Below, piece after piece: positions 16,866-26,053 of a stretch of DNA of 64,000 nucleotides. The stretch covers positions 2,294,001 through 2,358,000 of the forward strand of contig NZ_CP029176.1 in assembly GCF_003352165.1 (NCBI RefSeq), written 5' to 3'. Source of the DNA: Acidibrevibacterium fodinaquatile. GTDB taxonomy: Bacteria; Pseudomonadota; Alphaproteobacteria; Acetobacterales; Acetobacteraceae. The notes under the pieces are model-generated. The model was not told the DNA's origin and made no database searches. It was given only the letters and a program-made list of their open reading frames with translations. The translations under genes were made by a program, and so were the position numbers. Numbering within the stretch: the stretch's first letter is position 1; each line of letters starts with the position of its first letter.

Positions 16866-17207
16866 ATGGGAGTGCCCTCCTTGGTCAAAAATGTCGTATG
16901 GATTTCGTATGATCTCGGCGTTCGCGGAGATTATGACGGGCTTTATGCTTGGCTGGATCGCCACAACGCCAAGGAATGCGGCGACTCGCTTGCATTTATC
17001 TCGTATGAGTACAAAGGATCATTGCCAAACTCTCTAAAAGCAGATTTAAAAACTGCATTCAAGATCGATGGCAGAACCCGTATTTATGTCATCTACGAAG
17101 ACGATCAGTCCGGGAAGTTCAAGGGCAAATTCATCTTCGGTCACCGCAAACAGGCCCCCTGGGCCGGCTATGCTCCGGGGACCGCTGAAATAGAAGACGT
17201 AGCGTGA
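16866..17207 (+). CDS. Small Cas2/VapD-like ferredoxin-fold protein, partner of a PIN nuclease
   Basis: The product is about 113 residues from ATG 16866. The predicted order is strand (NVVWISYDLG), helix (DYDGLYAWLDRHN), strand (DSLAFISYEY), helix (LPNSLKADLKTAF), strand (RTRIYVIYED), then a basic tail with GKFIFGHRKQAPWAGY. A first strand ending in an exposed Asp, followed by a short helix and an aromatic strand, resembles the Cas2/VapD fold, but this is pattern resemblance only. It has no signal peptide. The PIN gene begins seven bases after the stop, and codon choice in both is clearly less GC-rich than in neighbours, which suggests transfer as a unit. There is no cas1 or CRISPR array. It could be an antitoxin or cofactor for the PIN protein, or a nuclease itself. 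An in-frame extension to about 16800 is possible. Confidence 0.7.
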   Translation: MGVPSLVKNVVWISYDLGVRGDYDGLYAWLDRHNAKECGDSLAFISYEYKGSLPNSLKADLKTAFKIDGRTRIYVIYEDDQSGKFKGKFIFGHRKQAPWAGYAPGTAEIEDVA

Positions 17208-17214
17208 CCGGCCG

Positions 17215-17646
17215 ATGCGATCGGTCCTTGTCGATACCGGAATCTGGTATGCGATCTTTGACCCCCGCGATGGAAAGTTAAAGCCGGAGTCCGCGGATTG
17301 CGTCTTCGCTCGCATAAACAAACACCGAATTATTCTTCCTTGGCCGGTTCTCTATGAGACACTCGGCACTAAATTCGTCAAAAACGAAACAGCCTTGAAG
17401 TCATTCAAGAAAATACTCCCCACTGTTGTTTTTCACCCAGACGAAAGCTATCGGCATAAAGCGCTCGAACTTTCTTTCGAGTCCTCTCTGAAGAACAAGC
17501 CTCGGCATTTAAGTCTCGTTGACTGCGTGCTCCGCCTTATTCTTGATGATAAAGACGTCAAAGTGAGCTACTTCGTGACGGTCAATCCGGGTGATTTTGC
17601 GGATGTATGTCGTAAAAATAACATCGAACTTTGGAATCTGACATAA
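17215..17646 (+). CDS. PIN-domain protein, probable ribonuclease toxin
   Basis: PIN domains are Mg-dependent RNases with three or four clustered acids. The 143-residue protein shows them in canonical spacing: Asp7 in SVLVDTGIWYAIF, Glu48 in PWPVLYETLG, Asp103 in HLSLVDCVLRLIL and Asp127 in YFVTVNPGDFADVC. The length fits VapC-like toxins. The usual partner would be a small VapB-type DNA-binding antitoxin, but none is present; the upstream gene instead resembles Cas2/VapD. The two genes are tightly spaced and share an AT-richer composition. The gene ends just before a lipoprotein gene on the other strand. Confidence 0.8.
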   Translation: MRSVLVDTGIWYAIFDPRDGKLKPESADCVFARINKHRIILPWPVLYETLGTKFVKNETALKSFKKILPTVVFHPDESYRHKALELSFESSLKNKPRHLSLVDCVLRLILDDKDVKVSYFVTVNPGDFADVCRKNNIELWNLT

Positions 17647-17654
17647 CACCCACT

Positions 17655-17900
17655 CTACTCGTCGTAATTGAACCCGCCCCAACCGACGCCGCCGCCCTCA
17701 TAGGCGCCGCCATAGGGCATGCCCATGCCGTAATAGCCGGGGCCGCCCTGCTCATAGCCGTCGCTGCCAAACATACCGCCGTCGTCGTCGCTGCTGTAAT
17801 CAGCCCAGCCGCCATCGTCGCCGCAGGCGGCGAGGAGAAGCAAGGCTACGAGGACAAGCGGTGTCCGCGTGCGGCGCCGGGCGGGCGGGCGCGTGTTCAT
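17655..17900 (-). CDS. Small glycine/tyrosine-rich lipoprotein
   Basis: The 81-residue product starts with a basic twin-Arg-rich n-region (MNTRPPARRRTRTP), a hydrophobic core and the lipobox LLLLAAC, so it should be a lipoprotein with a mature part of only about 55 residues. The mature part is disordered and biased (DDDGGMFGSDGYEQGGPGYY, then GMPYGGAYEGGGVGWGG). Similar short Gly/Tyr/Asp-rich lipoproteins are common but uncharacterised. It is convergent with the PIN gene and divergent from mreB. Function unknown. Confidence 0.65.
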   Translation of the reverse strand: MNTRPPARRRTRTPLVLVALLLLAACGDDGGWADYSSDDDGGMFGSDGYEQGGPGYYGMGMPYGGAYEGGGVGWGGFNYDE

Positions 17901-18029
17901 GTCCTGTTATTCCCTTTTTGATATCTCTCTCAGCGACCACGATTGTTTTGCCTGACGCGGCCGGCGCGGGCAAGCCATGCGCGCTGGTTTGTGATCGCCG
18001 GGCTTGTTTGCGCGCGCGGGGCCGGCTAA

Positions 18030-19115
<1,086 letters not shown>

Positions 19116-19222
19116 GTGATCGCGACAAACCACCCTGATCTCCGGCCGATCGCCGGCGCCCGCACCGGGAGAAGACACCGGCGGGCGCGGGCGATCGCCG
19201 CGCCAAGGAGGGACGACGCCCG

Positions 19223-20098
19223 ATGATCCGGCTGTCCATTCCCGCGCGCCAGGCGCTGGCTCGGCTCACCCTGCCGCTGCTGATCGCCGGCGCCTTTGCA
19301 CTGCTCTTGCTCGGCAAGGCCGATGCCCTGCTCGCCGAACGGGTACGCGCGAGCCTCGGTGACACGCTGGCGCCGCTTTACGATCTCATCGCCAATCCCG
19401 TCACCCGTGTCCGCGCCGCCATCGTCGAAGCCGGCCATCTCGTCTCGCTGGTCAGCGAGAACGCCATGCTGCGCGAAGAAAACGAGCGGCTGCGGCAATG
19501 GCAGGCGGTCGCGCTGGCGCTCGAGGCCGAGAACGCGACCTTGCGCGCCAATCTCCACTGGATCCCGGACCCGGCGGCGGCCTATGTCACGGCGCGGGTG
19601 GTAGCCGATGCCGGTGGCGTCTACGCCCGCTCGGTCCTGCTCGCGGTCGGCCCGCGGCATGGCATCACCAAGGGGCAAGTCGCGCTCGATGATCGCGGCC
19701 TGGTTGGGCGCATCACCGAAACCGGGTCGCGCAGCGCGCGGGTGATGCTGATCACCGACATCAATAGCCGCGTCCCGGTGACGCTCGAGCAAAGCCGCGC
19801 CCGCGCCATCCTCGCCGGCACCAACGGCGCGTTGCCGCGGCTGCTGTTCTGGCCCGAGGACACCCCGCCGGCGGAGGGCGAACGGGTGGTGACCAGCGCC
19901 GAGGCCAATGCCTTCCCGGCCGGGCTCCCGGTCGGCACCGTGCATTATGTCGGGAATGCGCCGATGGTGGTGCCGGCGGCACGGCTTTCGCGCCTCGATG
20001 TCGTGCGGGTATTTGATTATCGCCTCGCCGGCGTCCTGCCGCCCGAGGCCGGTGAGCACCGAGCGGCGAAAGCGCCGCCAGTGCCCTACGAGCCCTGA
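19223..20098 (+). CDS. mreC: Cell shape protein MreC
   Basis: MreC is a bitopic periplasmic protein linking MreB to PBP2/RodA. After a short cytoplasmic tail there is one membrane segment (about residues 16-32, LPLLIAGAFALLLLG). A coiled coil follows (SENAMLREENERLRQWQAV, ALEAENATLRANL), then the double beta-barrel domain with ARVVADAGGVYARSVLLAVG, HGITKGQVALDDRGLVGRIT and RVMLITDINSRVPV. Length is 291 residues. The C-terminal tail is Pro/Ala-rich. The ribosome site is AGGAGG (about 19207-19212). mreD starts nine bases downstream. Confidence 0.95.
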   Translation: MIRLSIPARQALARLTLPLLIAGAFALLLLGKADALLAERVRASLGDTLAPLYDLIANPVTRVRAAIVEAGHLVSLVSENAMLREENERLRQWQAVALALEAENATLRANLHWIPDPAAAYVTARVVADAGGVYARSVLLAVGPRHGITKGQVALDDRGLVGRITETGSRSARVMLITDINSRVPVTLEQSRARAILAGTNGALPRLLFWPEDTPPAEGERVVTSAEANAFPAGLPVGTVHYVGNAPMVVPAARLSRLDVVRVFDYRLAGVLPPEAGEHRAAKAPPVPYEP

Positions 20099-20107
20099 GC
20101 GCCGGCG

Positions 20108-20662
20108 ATGGCCATGCGTTTCCTCTCGCCCCGGCCGGCGCCCCGCCCCGATCCTTGGCGCCAGCTCGACGCGGTCGCGCGGGCGGCGTTTCCAGGGGCG
20201 GGCACGGCGCTCGGCCTCCTCGTGCTCGCGGTCCCGCTCGGCCTGCCCGAGCAGGCGGCACTGGCGCCCGCTTTCCTGTTCGCCTCGGTCTATTTCTGGA
20301 GCCTGTTCCGCCCGGCGGCGATGACGCTTCCGCTGGTTTTCGCCCTCGGCCTGTTCGCTGATCTCCTCGGCAGCGGGCCGCTCGGGCTCGATGTGCTGGT
20401 GCTGCTGCTGCTCGCCGCCATCACCCGACGCTGGCGGCGCGGGCTCGCGCGGCAGAGTTTTCTCCTCGTCTGGCTCGTGTTCGCGGCCTTTGCGGCAGGC
20501 GCGACAGCGCTTTCCTACGCGCTCACGGCGCTCCTCGATCTCACCGCGCTGCCGCTGGCGCCGGCTTTGGTCGAGGCCGGGTTCGCGATCGGGTTTTATC
20601 CCCTGCTCGCGGTGCTGCTGACCCGTGTTCATCGCGGTCTTGCCGCCAGCGCGGCGGTGTGA
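20108..20662 (+). CDS. mreD: Rod-shape membrane protein MreD
   Basis: The 184-residue integral membrane protein has about five to six hydrophobic segments and the weak MreD signature (PLVFALGLFADLLGSGPLGL, then ALSYALTALLDLTALPLAP). MreD sequences are poorly conserved, so identification rests on topology and its position between mreC and mrdA. It is encoded nine bases after mreC and three bases before mrdA in one operon. The N-terminus is proline-rich and basic. Confidence 0.9.
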   Translation: MAMRFLSPRPAPRPDPWRQLDAVARAAFPGAGTALGLLVLAVPLGLPEQAALAPAFLFASVYFWSLFRPAAMTLPLVFALGLFADLLGSGPLGLDVLVLLLLAAITRRWRRGLARQSFLLVWLVFAAFAAGATALSYALTALLDLTALPLAPALVEAGFAIGFYPLLAVLLTRVHRGLAASAAV

Positions 20663-20665
20663 ACG

Positions 20666-22567
20666 ATGCGCCGCGACACCAACCGCACCAACGTTTTTAC
20701 GCGCCGCGCCCTGATCCTCGGCGGGATCGAGGCGCTGGCCCTCGGCGGGCTCGCCGCCAAACTCTATCAGGTGCAGGTGGTGGACGGGAAACGCTATGCC
20801 CTGCTCGCCGAGAGCAACCGGGTCAGCGCCCGCTTGCTCGCGCCGCCGCGCGGGCGGCTGCTCGACCGCGACGGCACGCCACTCGCCGGCAACCGGATGA
20901 ACTGGCGCGCGGTGCTGATCGCCGAGCAGGCCGATGACCCGCAAGCGACGCTCGCGCGATTTTCCGGCCTGATCCCGCTTTCGGAGCATGAGCGCGCCCG
21001 CATCGACCGCGAACTCGCCCATTCCCGCCGCTTCATCCCCATCATCCTGCGCGATTTCCTGGAATGGGATGAAATGGCGCTGATCGAGGTCAATGCCCCC
21101 GACCTGCCCGGCGTCATGATCGATGTCGGCACCACGCGGCTTTACCCGTTTGGGGCGACGCTCGCGCATGTCGTCGGCTATGTCGCGCCACCGAGCGAGG
21201 ACGAGGCCGAGGACGAGCCGCTGCTGGCGCTGCCAGGGATGCGGGTCGGACGCGCGGCGGTGGAGAAATATCATGATCTGGCACTCCGCGGCCATGCCGG
21301 GCTGGTGCAGGTCGAGGTCAACGCGGTCGGCCGGGTGATCCGCGAACTCGCGCGCGAGGAGGGGGTTCCCGGCGCCGAAATCACCCTCACCATCGATTCC
21401 GGCCTGCAGCAGGATGTCGTGGCGACACTCGGGGACGAGAGCGCGAGCGCCGTGGTGCTCGATGCCCGCAACGGCGAAGTGCTGGCGATGGCGACGACGC
21501 CGAGCTTCGACCCCAGCCTGTTCAATTCCGGTGTCTCACAGGCACAATGGAACGAATGGACCAAGAACCGCCAGACGCCGCTGATCAACAAAGCGGTCGC
21601 CGGGCTCTACGCGCCGGGCTCGACCTTCAAGATGGTGGTGGCGATGGCAGGGTTGGCGGCGCGCGCGATCACCTCGAATGAGCGCATCGTCTGTCCCGGC
21701 TATCTCGATCTCGGCGACACGCGCTTTCATTGCTGGAGCCGCTATGGCCATGGCGCGCTCGATCTCCGCGGCGGGCTCAAGAACAGTTGTGACGTGTTTT
21801 TCTACGAGGTTGCGCGGCGCACCGGGATCGACGCCATCGCCGCCATGGCGAACCGCTTCGGCCTCGGCGTGCGCCCGCAAATCGAACTCCCCGAGGCCCG
21901 CGCCGGCCTCGTCCCGACCCGCGCCTGGCGAGAGAGCCATGGCCATCACTGGAATCCCGGTGACACCGTTGTCCATGGCATTGGCCAGGGCTTTCTCGAA
22001 ATCGCGCCGGTGCAGCTCGCGACCATGGTGGCGCGGATCGCGACCGGCCGCGCCGTCGAGCCGCATCTGACGCGCAGCATCAACGGCGCCGCCGCCGCCG
22101 GCGCCGATCCCGCTTTCTGGCCGACGCTCGATGTCCCGGCGCCGTTCCTGCGCGCCGTCCGCGAAGGCATGTGGGCGGTGGTCAATGAACAAGGCGGCAC
22201 CGCCCCCCTCGCCCGCCTCGATCTTTCCGGCGTGCAGCTTGCCGGCAAAACCGGCTCGACCCAGGTCCGCCACGTCTCGCGCGAGGCGCGCGAGCATGGG
22301 CATTTCAACTCCGAAAGCCTTCCCTGGGAGTTTCGCCCGCACGCCCTCTTCGTCGCTTTCGCGCCTTATGACGCGCCGCGCTATGCGCTCGCCGTCGTCG
22401 TCGAGCATGGCAATGCCGGGGCGCAGCGAGCGGCGCCGCTGGCGCGCGCGATCATGACCAATGTCCTGCTCCGCGATCCCGCCAATCGTCCGCCCCAGCC
22501 CGCCGCCCCCCGCATCGCCGCCCGCCTCGATCCGGCGCCGGGCACGACGCCGGCAGCAACGCGATGA
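20666..22567 (+). CDS. mrdA: Penicillin-binding protein 2, elongation transpeptidase
   Basis: This class B PBP cross-links peptidoglycan in the elongasome with RodA. The 633-residue protein has an N-terminal membrane anchor (about residues 14-32). The dimerisation (pedestal) domain includes ARLLAPPRGRLLDRDGTPLA and the RVGRAAVEKYHD region. The transpeptidase domain has the catalytic Ser in YAPGSTFKMV, the SxN-type motif SCDVFFYEV (Ser-Cys-Asp rather than Ser-x-Asn), and KTGSTQ. The C-terminal tail is proline-rich. The stop overlaps the rodA start by four bases (ATGA). Confidence 0.96.
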   Translation: MRRDTNRTNVFTRRALILGGIEALALGGLAAKLYQVQVVDGKRYALLAESNRVSARLLAPPRGRLLDRDGTPLAGNRMNWRAVLIAEQADDPQATLARFSGLIPLSEHERARIDRELAHSRRFIPIILRDFLEWDEMALIEVNAPDLPGVMIDVGTTRLYPFGATLAHVVGYVAPPSEDEAEDEPLLALPGMRVGRAAVEKYHDLALRGHAGLVQVEVNAVGRVIRELAREEGVPGAEITLTIDSGLQQDVVATLGDESASAVVLDARNGEVLAMATTPSFDPSLFNSGVSQAQWNEWTKNRQTPLINKAVAGLYAPGSTFKMVVAMAGLAARAITSNERIVCPGYLDLGDTRFHCWSRYGHGALDLRGGLKNSCDVFFYEVARRTGIDAIAAMANRFGLGVRPQIELPEARAGLVPTRAWRESHGHHWNPGDTVVHGIGQGFLEIAPVQLATMVARIATGRAVEPHLTRSINGAAAAGADPAFWPTLDVPAPFLRAVREGMWAVVNEQGGTAPLARLDLSGVQLAGKTGSTQVRHVSREAREHGHFNSESLPWEFRPHALFVAFAPYDAPRYALAVVVEHGNAGAQRAAPLARAIMTNVLLRDPANRPPQPAAPRIAARLDPAPGTTPAATR

Positions 22568-23706
22568 TGGAGCGCCGCCTCTATCGCGCCGAGGGGTTCG
22601 GGCTCGCGGCCAAGCTGCGCGCGGTGAGCTGGCTCTATGTCGGGCTGCTCGCCGCTCTCGCTGGGGTCGGCTATGTCGCGCTCTATTCCGCGGGCGGCGG
22701 GCCGCTTCCTTTCGCCAATCGCCACGCGCTGCGCTTTGCGCTCGGGCTTGCGATCCTGATCGCGACCGCGCTCACCGATCTCCGCCTGATCCGGCGCCTC
22801 GCCTGGCCGCTTTACGGGCTCGGGATCGCGCTCTTGCTTGCCGTCGCCCGCTTCGGCCATGTCGGCAAAGGGGCGCAGCGCTGGATCGAGATCGGCGCGT
22901 TTCAGCTCCAGCCGAGCGAGTTGATGAAAATCTTCCTCGTCCTCGCGCTCGCCTCCTGGTTTCATCGCGCCTCGTTCGAACGGATCGGCAACCCGTTCTT
23001 CCTGATCCCGCCGGCGCTGGCGACCGCCATTCCGGTGGCACTCATCCTGAAACAGCCCAATCTCGGCACCGCTGTCATCACCGCCCTGGTCGCCGGCGCG
23101 GTGTTTTTTGCCGCCGGCGTCAGATGGTGGAAATTCGCCCTGGTCGCACTCGCGATCGGTGCCGCGGCACCACTCGCTTATCATCATTTGCATGATTACC
23201 AGCGTGCCAGGATCGAGACCTTCCTCCATCCCGAGAGTGACCCGCTCGGCACCGGCTATAACATCATCCAGTCGAAGATCGCGCTCGGCTCGGGCGGGCT
23301 CTGGGGCAAGGGATTCCTGCATGGCACGCAAGGTCATCTCGATTTCCTGCCCGAGAAGCAAACCGATTTTATCTTCACCGTGCTCGCCGAGGAATTCGGC
23401 CTCGTCGGCGCGCTTGCCCTGCTCGGCCTGATCACGCTGATCATCGCCGGCGGCCTGGTGATCGCGCTGCGCGCCCGCGAACCTTTCGCCCGCCTGCTTG
23501 CGATCGGCATCACCGTCAATTATTCGCTTTACGTGTTCGTCAATCTCGCGATGGTGATGGGGGCGATTCCGGTGGGCGGCGTGCCGCTGCCGCTGATTTC
23601 GCATGGCGGCTCGGCGTTGCTGACCGCAATGTTTGGCTTTGGCCTGTTGCTCTCGGTCGAGGTGCACCGCGATGTCAGCCTCGCGCACGATCCGGACGCG
23701 ATCTGA
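22564..23706 (+). CDS. rodA: RodA (SEDS peptidoglycan glycosyltransferase)
   Basis: RodA polymerises glycan strands together with PBP2. The 380-residue protein has around ten membrane segments. SEDS landmarks are visible: KGAQRWIEIGAFQLQPSELM, KQPNLGTAVI, the large periplasmic loop SDPLGTGYNIIQSKIALGSG with GLWGKGFLHGTQGHLDFLPE, and the C-terminal GGVPLPLISHGGSALL. The start overlaps mrdA by four bases. fixL begins only 12 bases after the stop, so transcription of the sensor kinase may continue from the cell-shape operon. Confidence 0.96.
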   Translation: MMERRLYRAEGFGLAAKLRAVSWLYVGLLAALAGVGYVALYSAGGGPLPFANRHALRFALGLAILIATALTDLRLIRRLAWPLYGLGIALLLAVARFGHVGKGAQRWIEIGAFQLQPSELMKIFLVLALASWFHRASFERIGNPFFLIPPALATAIPVALILKQPNLGTAVITALVAGAVFFAAGVRWWKFALVALAIGAAAPLAYHHLHDYQRARIETFLHPESDPLGTGYNIIQSKIALGSGGLWGKGFLHGTQGHLDFLPEKQTDFIFTVLAEEFGLVGALALLGLITLIIAGGLVIALRAREPFARLLAIGITVNYSLYVFVNLAMVMGAIPVGGVPLPLISHGGSALLTAMFGFGLLLSVEVHRDVSLAHDPDAI

Positions 23707-23718
23707 CGCGGGGCAGCG

Positions 23719-25188
23719 ATGGAGCGGATCTACCAGGCAGTATTCGAGGCGGCGGCAGACGGGATTTTCGTTATCGGCGCGGGCGGGGTGATCCGCTTCG
23801 TCAACCAAGCCGCCGGCCCCCTGCTCGGGCTCGCTGACACCGCGCTGATCGGCAGGCAGATCGGCGATTTCCTCTGCGACCCTGACGATCAAGCGGCGCT
23901 GACGCCCACCGACCGCCATCCCGGTGGGCGGCGTGAGATCATGATGCGGCGGGATGACGGCTATCGCTTTCCGGCCGAGATCGTCCTCCGCGATGTCATA
24001 CGCGACGACGGGCCGACACGGGTGATAATCGCGCATGACATCTCCGCTCGCCACGCGACGCGGGAGATGCTGCTTGCGCGCGAGGAATTGCTTCGCGCCA
24101 TCATCGCGACGGCGCCGGAGGCGGTCATCGTCATTGACGCCCACGGCAGCATCATTTCGTTTAGCGCCGCCGCCGAGCGCATGTTCGGCCACCCCGCCGC
24201 CGCGATACTCGGGCGCAATATCAACATGCTGATGCCCGAGCCCTATCGCCGCGAGCATGATTCCTATCTCGCCCGCTATCTTGAAACCGGCGAAAAGCGG
24301 ATCATCGGTATCGGCCGCATCGTCGTCGGCGAGCGCGCCGATGGCACGAGTTTTCCGATCGAGCTGCAGGTTGGGGAGGTCGAGGCCGGCGGGCAGCGCC
24401 TGTTCGCCGGCTTCATCCGCGACCTCTCCGAGCAGCAGGAGGCCGAACGGCGGCTCCAGGATCTGCAGGGCAAGCTCCTGCACACCTCGCGGCTATCGAC
24501 GCTGGGGCGGATGGCCTCGACGCTGGCGCATGAGATCAATCAGCCGCTGACCGCGATCGCCAATTACGTCGAGGCCGGGCGGCAATTGCTCGCCGCCGGG
24601 CGGGCGGAGTTGCTGCCGCGGGTCGCGGATGCGCTGGCTCGTGCCGGTGAGCAGGCGACGCGGGCCGGCAGCATCATCCAGCGCCTGCGCGGTTTCGTCG
24701 CCCGCGGCGAGAACGAGAAGAAGCCGGAGGATCTCAACACCCTGGTCGAGGAGGCGGCGACGCTGGCGCTGGTCGGGGCGCGGGAATTCGGCATCCGCGT
24801 CACCTTCGCCCTCACCCCCGATCTGCCGCCGGTGCTCGCCGACCGGGTGCAGGTGCAGCAGGTGATACTCAATCTCGTCCGCAACGCCGTCGAGGTGCTG
24901 CAACCCTGCGCCCGCCGCGAGATCACCGTCCAGACCGCGGCATCCGGGGGGTTCGCCGAAATCACTGTCGCCGATACCGGCCCCGGCATTGCGCCCGAGA
25001 TCCGCGACCAGATGTTCAGCCCCTTCGTCTCCACCAAGCGTGACGGCATGGGGCTCGGGCTTTCGATCTGCCGTGAGATCGTCGAGAGCCATGGCGGGCG
25101 GATCGATGTTTCTTCGGCGCCCGAGAGGGGAACGATTTTTCGCTTTACCCTCGCCTTTGCTCCCCCGATGGAGACTCTCGATGACTGA
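23719..25188 (+). CDS. fixL: FixL-type heme-PAS oxygen-sensor histidine kinase
   Basis: FixL autophosphorylates when its heme loses O2 and passes phosphate to FixJ. The 489-residue soluble protein has PAS domain 1 (about 6-110), PAS domain 2 (about 122-240), and a kinase core. The second PAS closely follows the FixL pattern NINMLMPEPYRREHDSYLAR. His180 (in REHDSY) is the expected proximal heme ligand and Arg200 (in IIGIGR) the O2-interacting arginine, 20 residues apart as in the rhizobial proteins. The phospho-acceptor is His271 in LAHEINQPLTAI; the N box (NLVRNAVEVL) and G boxes (DTGPGIAP, GMGLGLSIC) follow. It has no membrane segments, unlike the S. meliloti form. It overlaps fixJ by eight bases. 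Confidence 0.9.
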   Translation: MERIYQAVFEAAADGIFVIGAGGVIRFVNQAAGPLLGLADTALIGRQIGDFLCDPDDQAALTPTDRHPGGRREIMMRRDDGYRFPAEIVLRDVIRDDGPTRVIIAHDISARHATREMLLAREELLRAIIATAPEAVIVIDAHGSIISFSAAAERMFGHPAAAILGRNINMLMPEPYRREHDSYLARYLETGEKRIIGIGRIVVGERADGTSFPIELQVGEVEAGGQRLFAGFIRDLSEQQEAERRLQDLQGKLLHTSRLSTLGRMASTLAHEINQPLTAIANYVEAGRQLLAAGRAELLPRVADALARAGEQATRAGSIIQRLRGFVARGENEKKPEDLNTLVEEAATLALVGAREFGIRVTFALTPDLPPVLADRVQVQQVILNLVRNAVEVLQPCARREITVQTAASGGFAEITVADTGPGIAPEIRDQMFSPFVSTKRDGMGLGLSICREIVESHGGRIDVSSAPERGTIFRFTLAFAPPMETLDD

Positions 25189-25795
25189 CCCGGAGGTGAT
25201 CGTCGTCGACGATGACGAGGCGGTGCGCGAATCGCTTTGTTTCCTTCTCGAAGCGGCGGGCTATCGCTGCCAAGCTTTCGCCTCCGGCGCCGCTTTGCTT
25301 GCCGCGCCGCCGGGGCCGGGCGCGGGCTGTCTCCTCCTCGATGTGCGGATGCCGGAGATCGACGGCGTGACCACGCTCGAGCGGCTGCGCGCCGCTGGCC
25401 TGCGGATCCCGACGATCGTCATGACCGGACATGCCGATGTGCCGCTGGCGGTCAGGGCGATGAAGGCCGGGGCACGGGATTTCGTCGAAAAGCCCTTCTC
25501 CGATGGCGCGATTTTGGAAGCGGTCGGTCAGGCGTTGGTCGATGTTGGGACGGACGCGCCGGGACGCGAGGCGCTGGCGCGGCTTGCGACCCTCAGCCCG
25601 CGTGAGCGCGAAGTTCTGGACGGGCTGGTTGCTGGCCTGCCCAACAAGACTATCGCCTATGATCTCGGTATCAGCCCGCGCACGGTGGAAATCCACCGCG
25701 CCCATGTGATGGAAAAATTCGGCGCGCGCAGCCTCTCCGAACTCGTGCGCCTAGCACTGGCCGCCGGCATCGATCCGGGAGCGCGGCATAAGTAA
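25181..25795 (+). CDS. fixJ: FixJ-type response regulator
   Basis: The 204-residue protein has an N-terminal receiver domain with the acidic pocket VVDDDEAVRE, phospho-acceptor Asp54 in LLLDVRMPEIDG, Thr in IVMTGHADVPLAV and Lys in FVEKPFSDG. The C-terminal LuxR/FixJ helix-turn-helix reads LSPREREVLDGLVAGLPNKT and SPRTVEIHRAHVMEKFGARS. It starts inside the end of fixL, so the pair is translationally coupled. FixJ normally activates fixK and/or nifA under low oxygen; neither is in the window. A perfect FNR/FixK-type box lies 213 bases downstream but no target gene is apparent. Confidence 0.92.
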   Translation: MTDPEVIVVDDDEAVRESLCFLLEAAGYRCQAFASGAALLAAPPGPGAGCLLLDVRMPEIDGVTTLERLRAAGLRIPTIVMTGHADVPLAVRAMKAGARDFVEKPFSDGAILEAVGQALVDVGTDAPGREALARLATLSPREREVLDGLVAGLPNKTIAYDLGISPRTVEIHRAHVMEKFGARSLSELVRLALAAGIDPGARHK

Positions 25796-25835
25796 GAATC
25801 TGACTCGGATCGCCTGCGGAATTACAGCGCTTTGA

Positions 25836-25931
25836 TTAATCTTGGTTATCTGCGTTCATGGCGTTTCCGGCGGTGGCGAGGCGGCGGGACATCAGTTTGA
25901 CGCTGGCGATGGCGAAGATGGGATCGACCGC
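25836..25931 (-). pseudogene. Possible C-terminal remnant of an IS5-type transposase
   Basis: Read leftward, the segment encodes AVDPIFAIASVKLMSRRLAT and a short tail before a stop. The FxxASVKLMSRRL pattern resembles the C-terminal helix of IS5-family transposases (FLRLASIRLMLRRL-like). No catalytic domain, inverted repeat or target duplication is visible, and the upstream part of the frame does not look like a transposase. It lies in the 258-base gap between fixJ and the DUF815 gene, which is otherwise empty apart from the FNR/FixK-like box. Weak call. Confidence 0.22.
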
Positions 25932-26007
25932 CTCACGCAGCCGGGTATGTTGCTTGCACCCAGCGATCGGTGGAAACGCGAATACCGTTCGATCAAAAGC
26001 CAAATCA

Positions 26008-26021
26008 TTGATAAAAATCAA
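26008..26021. promoter_or_regulatory. Perfect FNR/FixK-type box
   Basis: TTGAT-AAAA-ATCAA is an exact 14-base match to the FNR/FixK half-site consensus, in an AT-rich patch. It lies between the 3' ends of fixJ and the DUF815 gene, so no correctly placed downstream gene is seen. Proximity to fixLJ is suggestive; it may be a relic of a lost gene. Confidence 0.4.
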
Positions 26022-26053
26022 AAATTTGTTGCGGAGTGATTCCAGGTCAGCCT

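Noticed and set aside
16866-17207. A true CRISPR Cas2
   Set aside because: There is no cas1, effector gene or repeat array in the window, and the resemblance is of fold pattern only.
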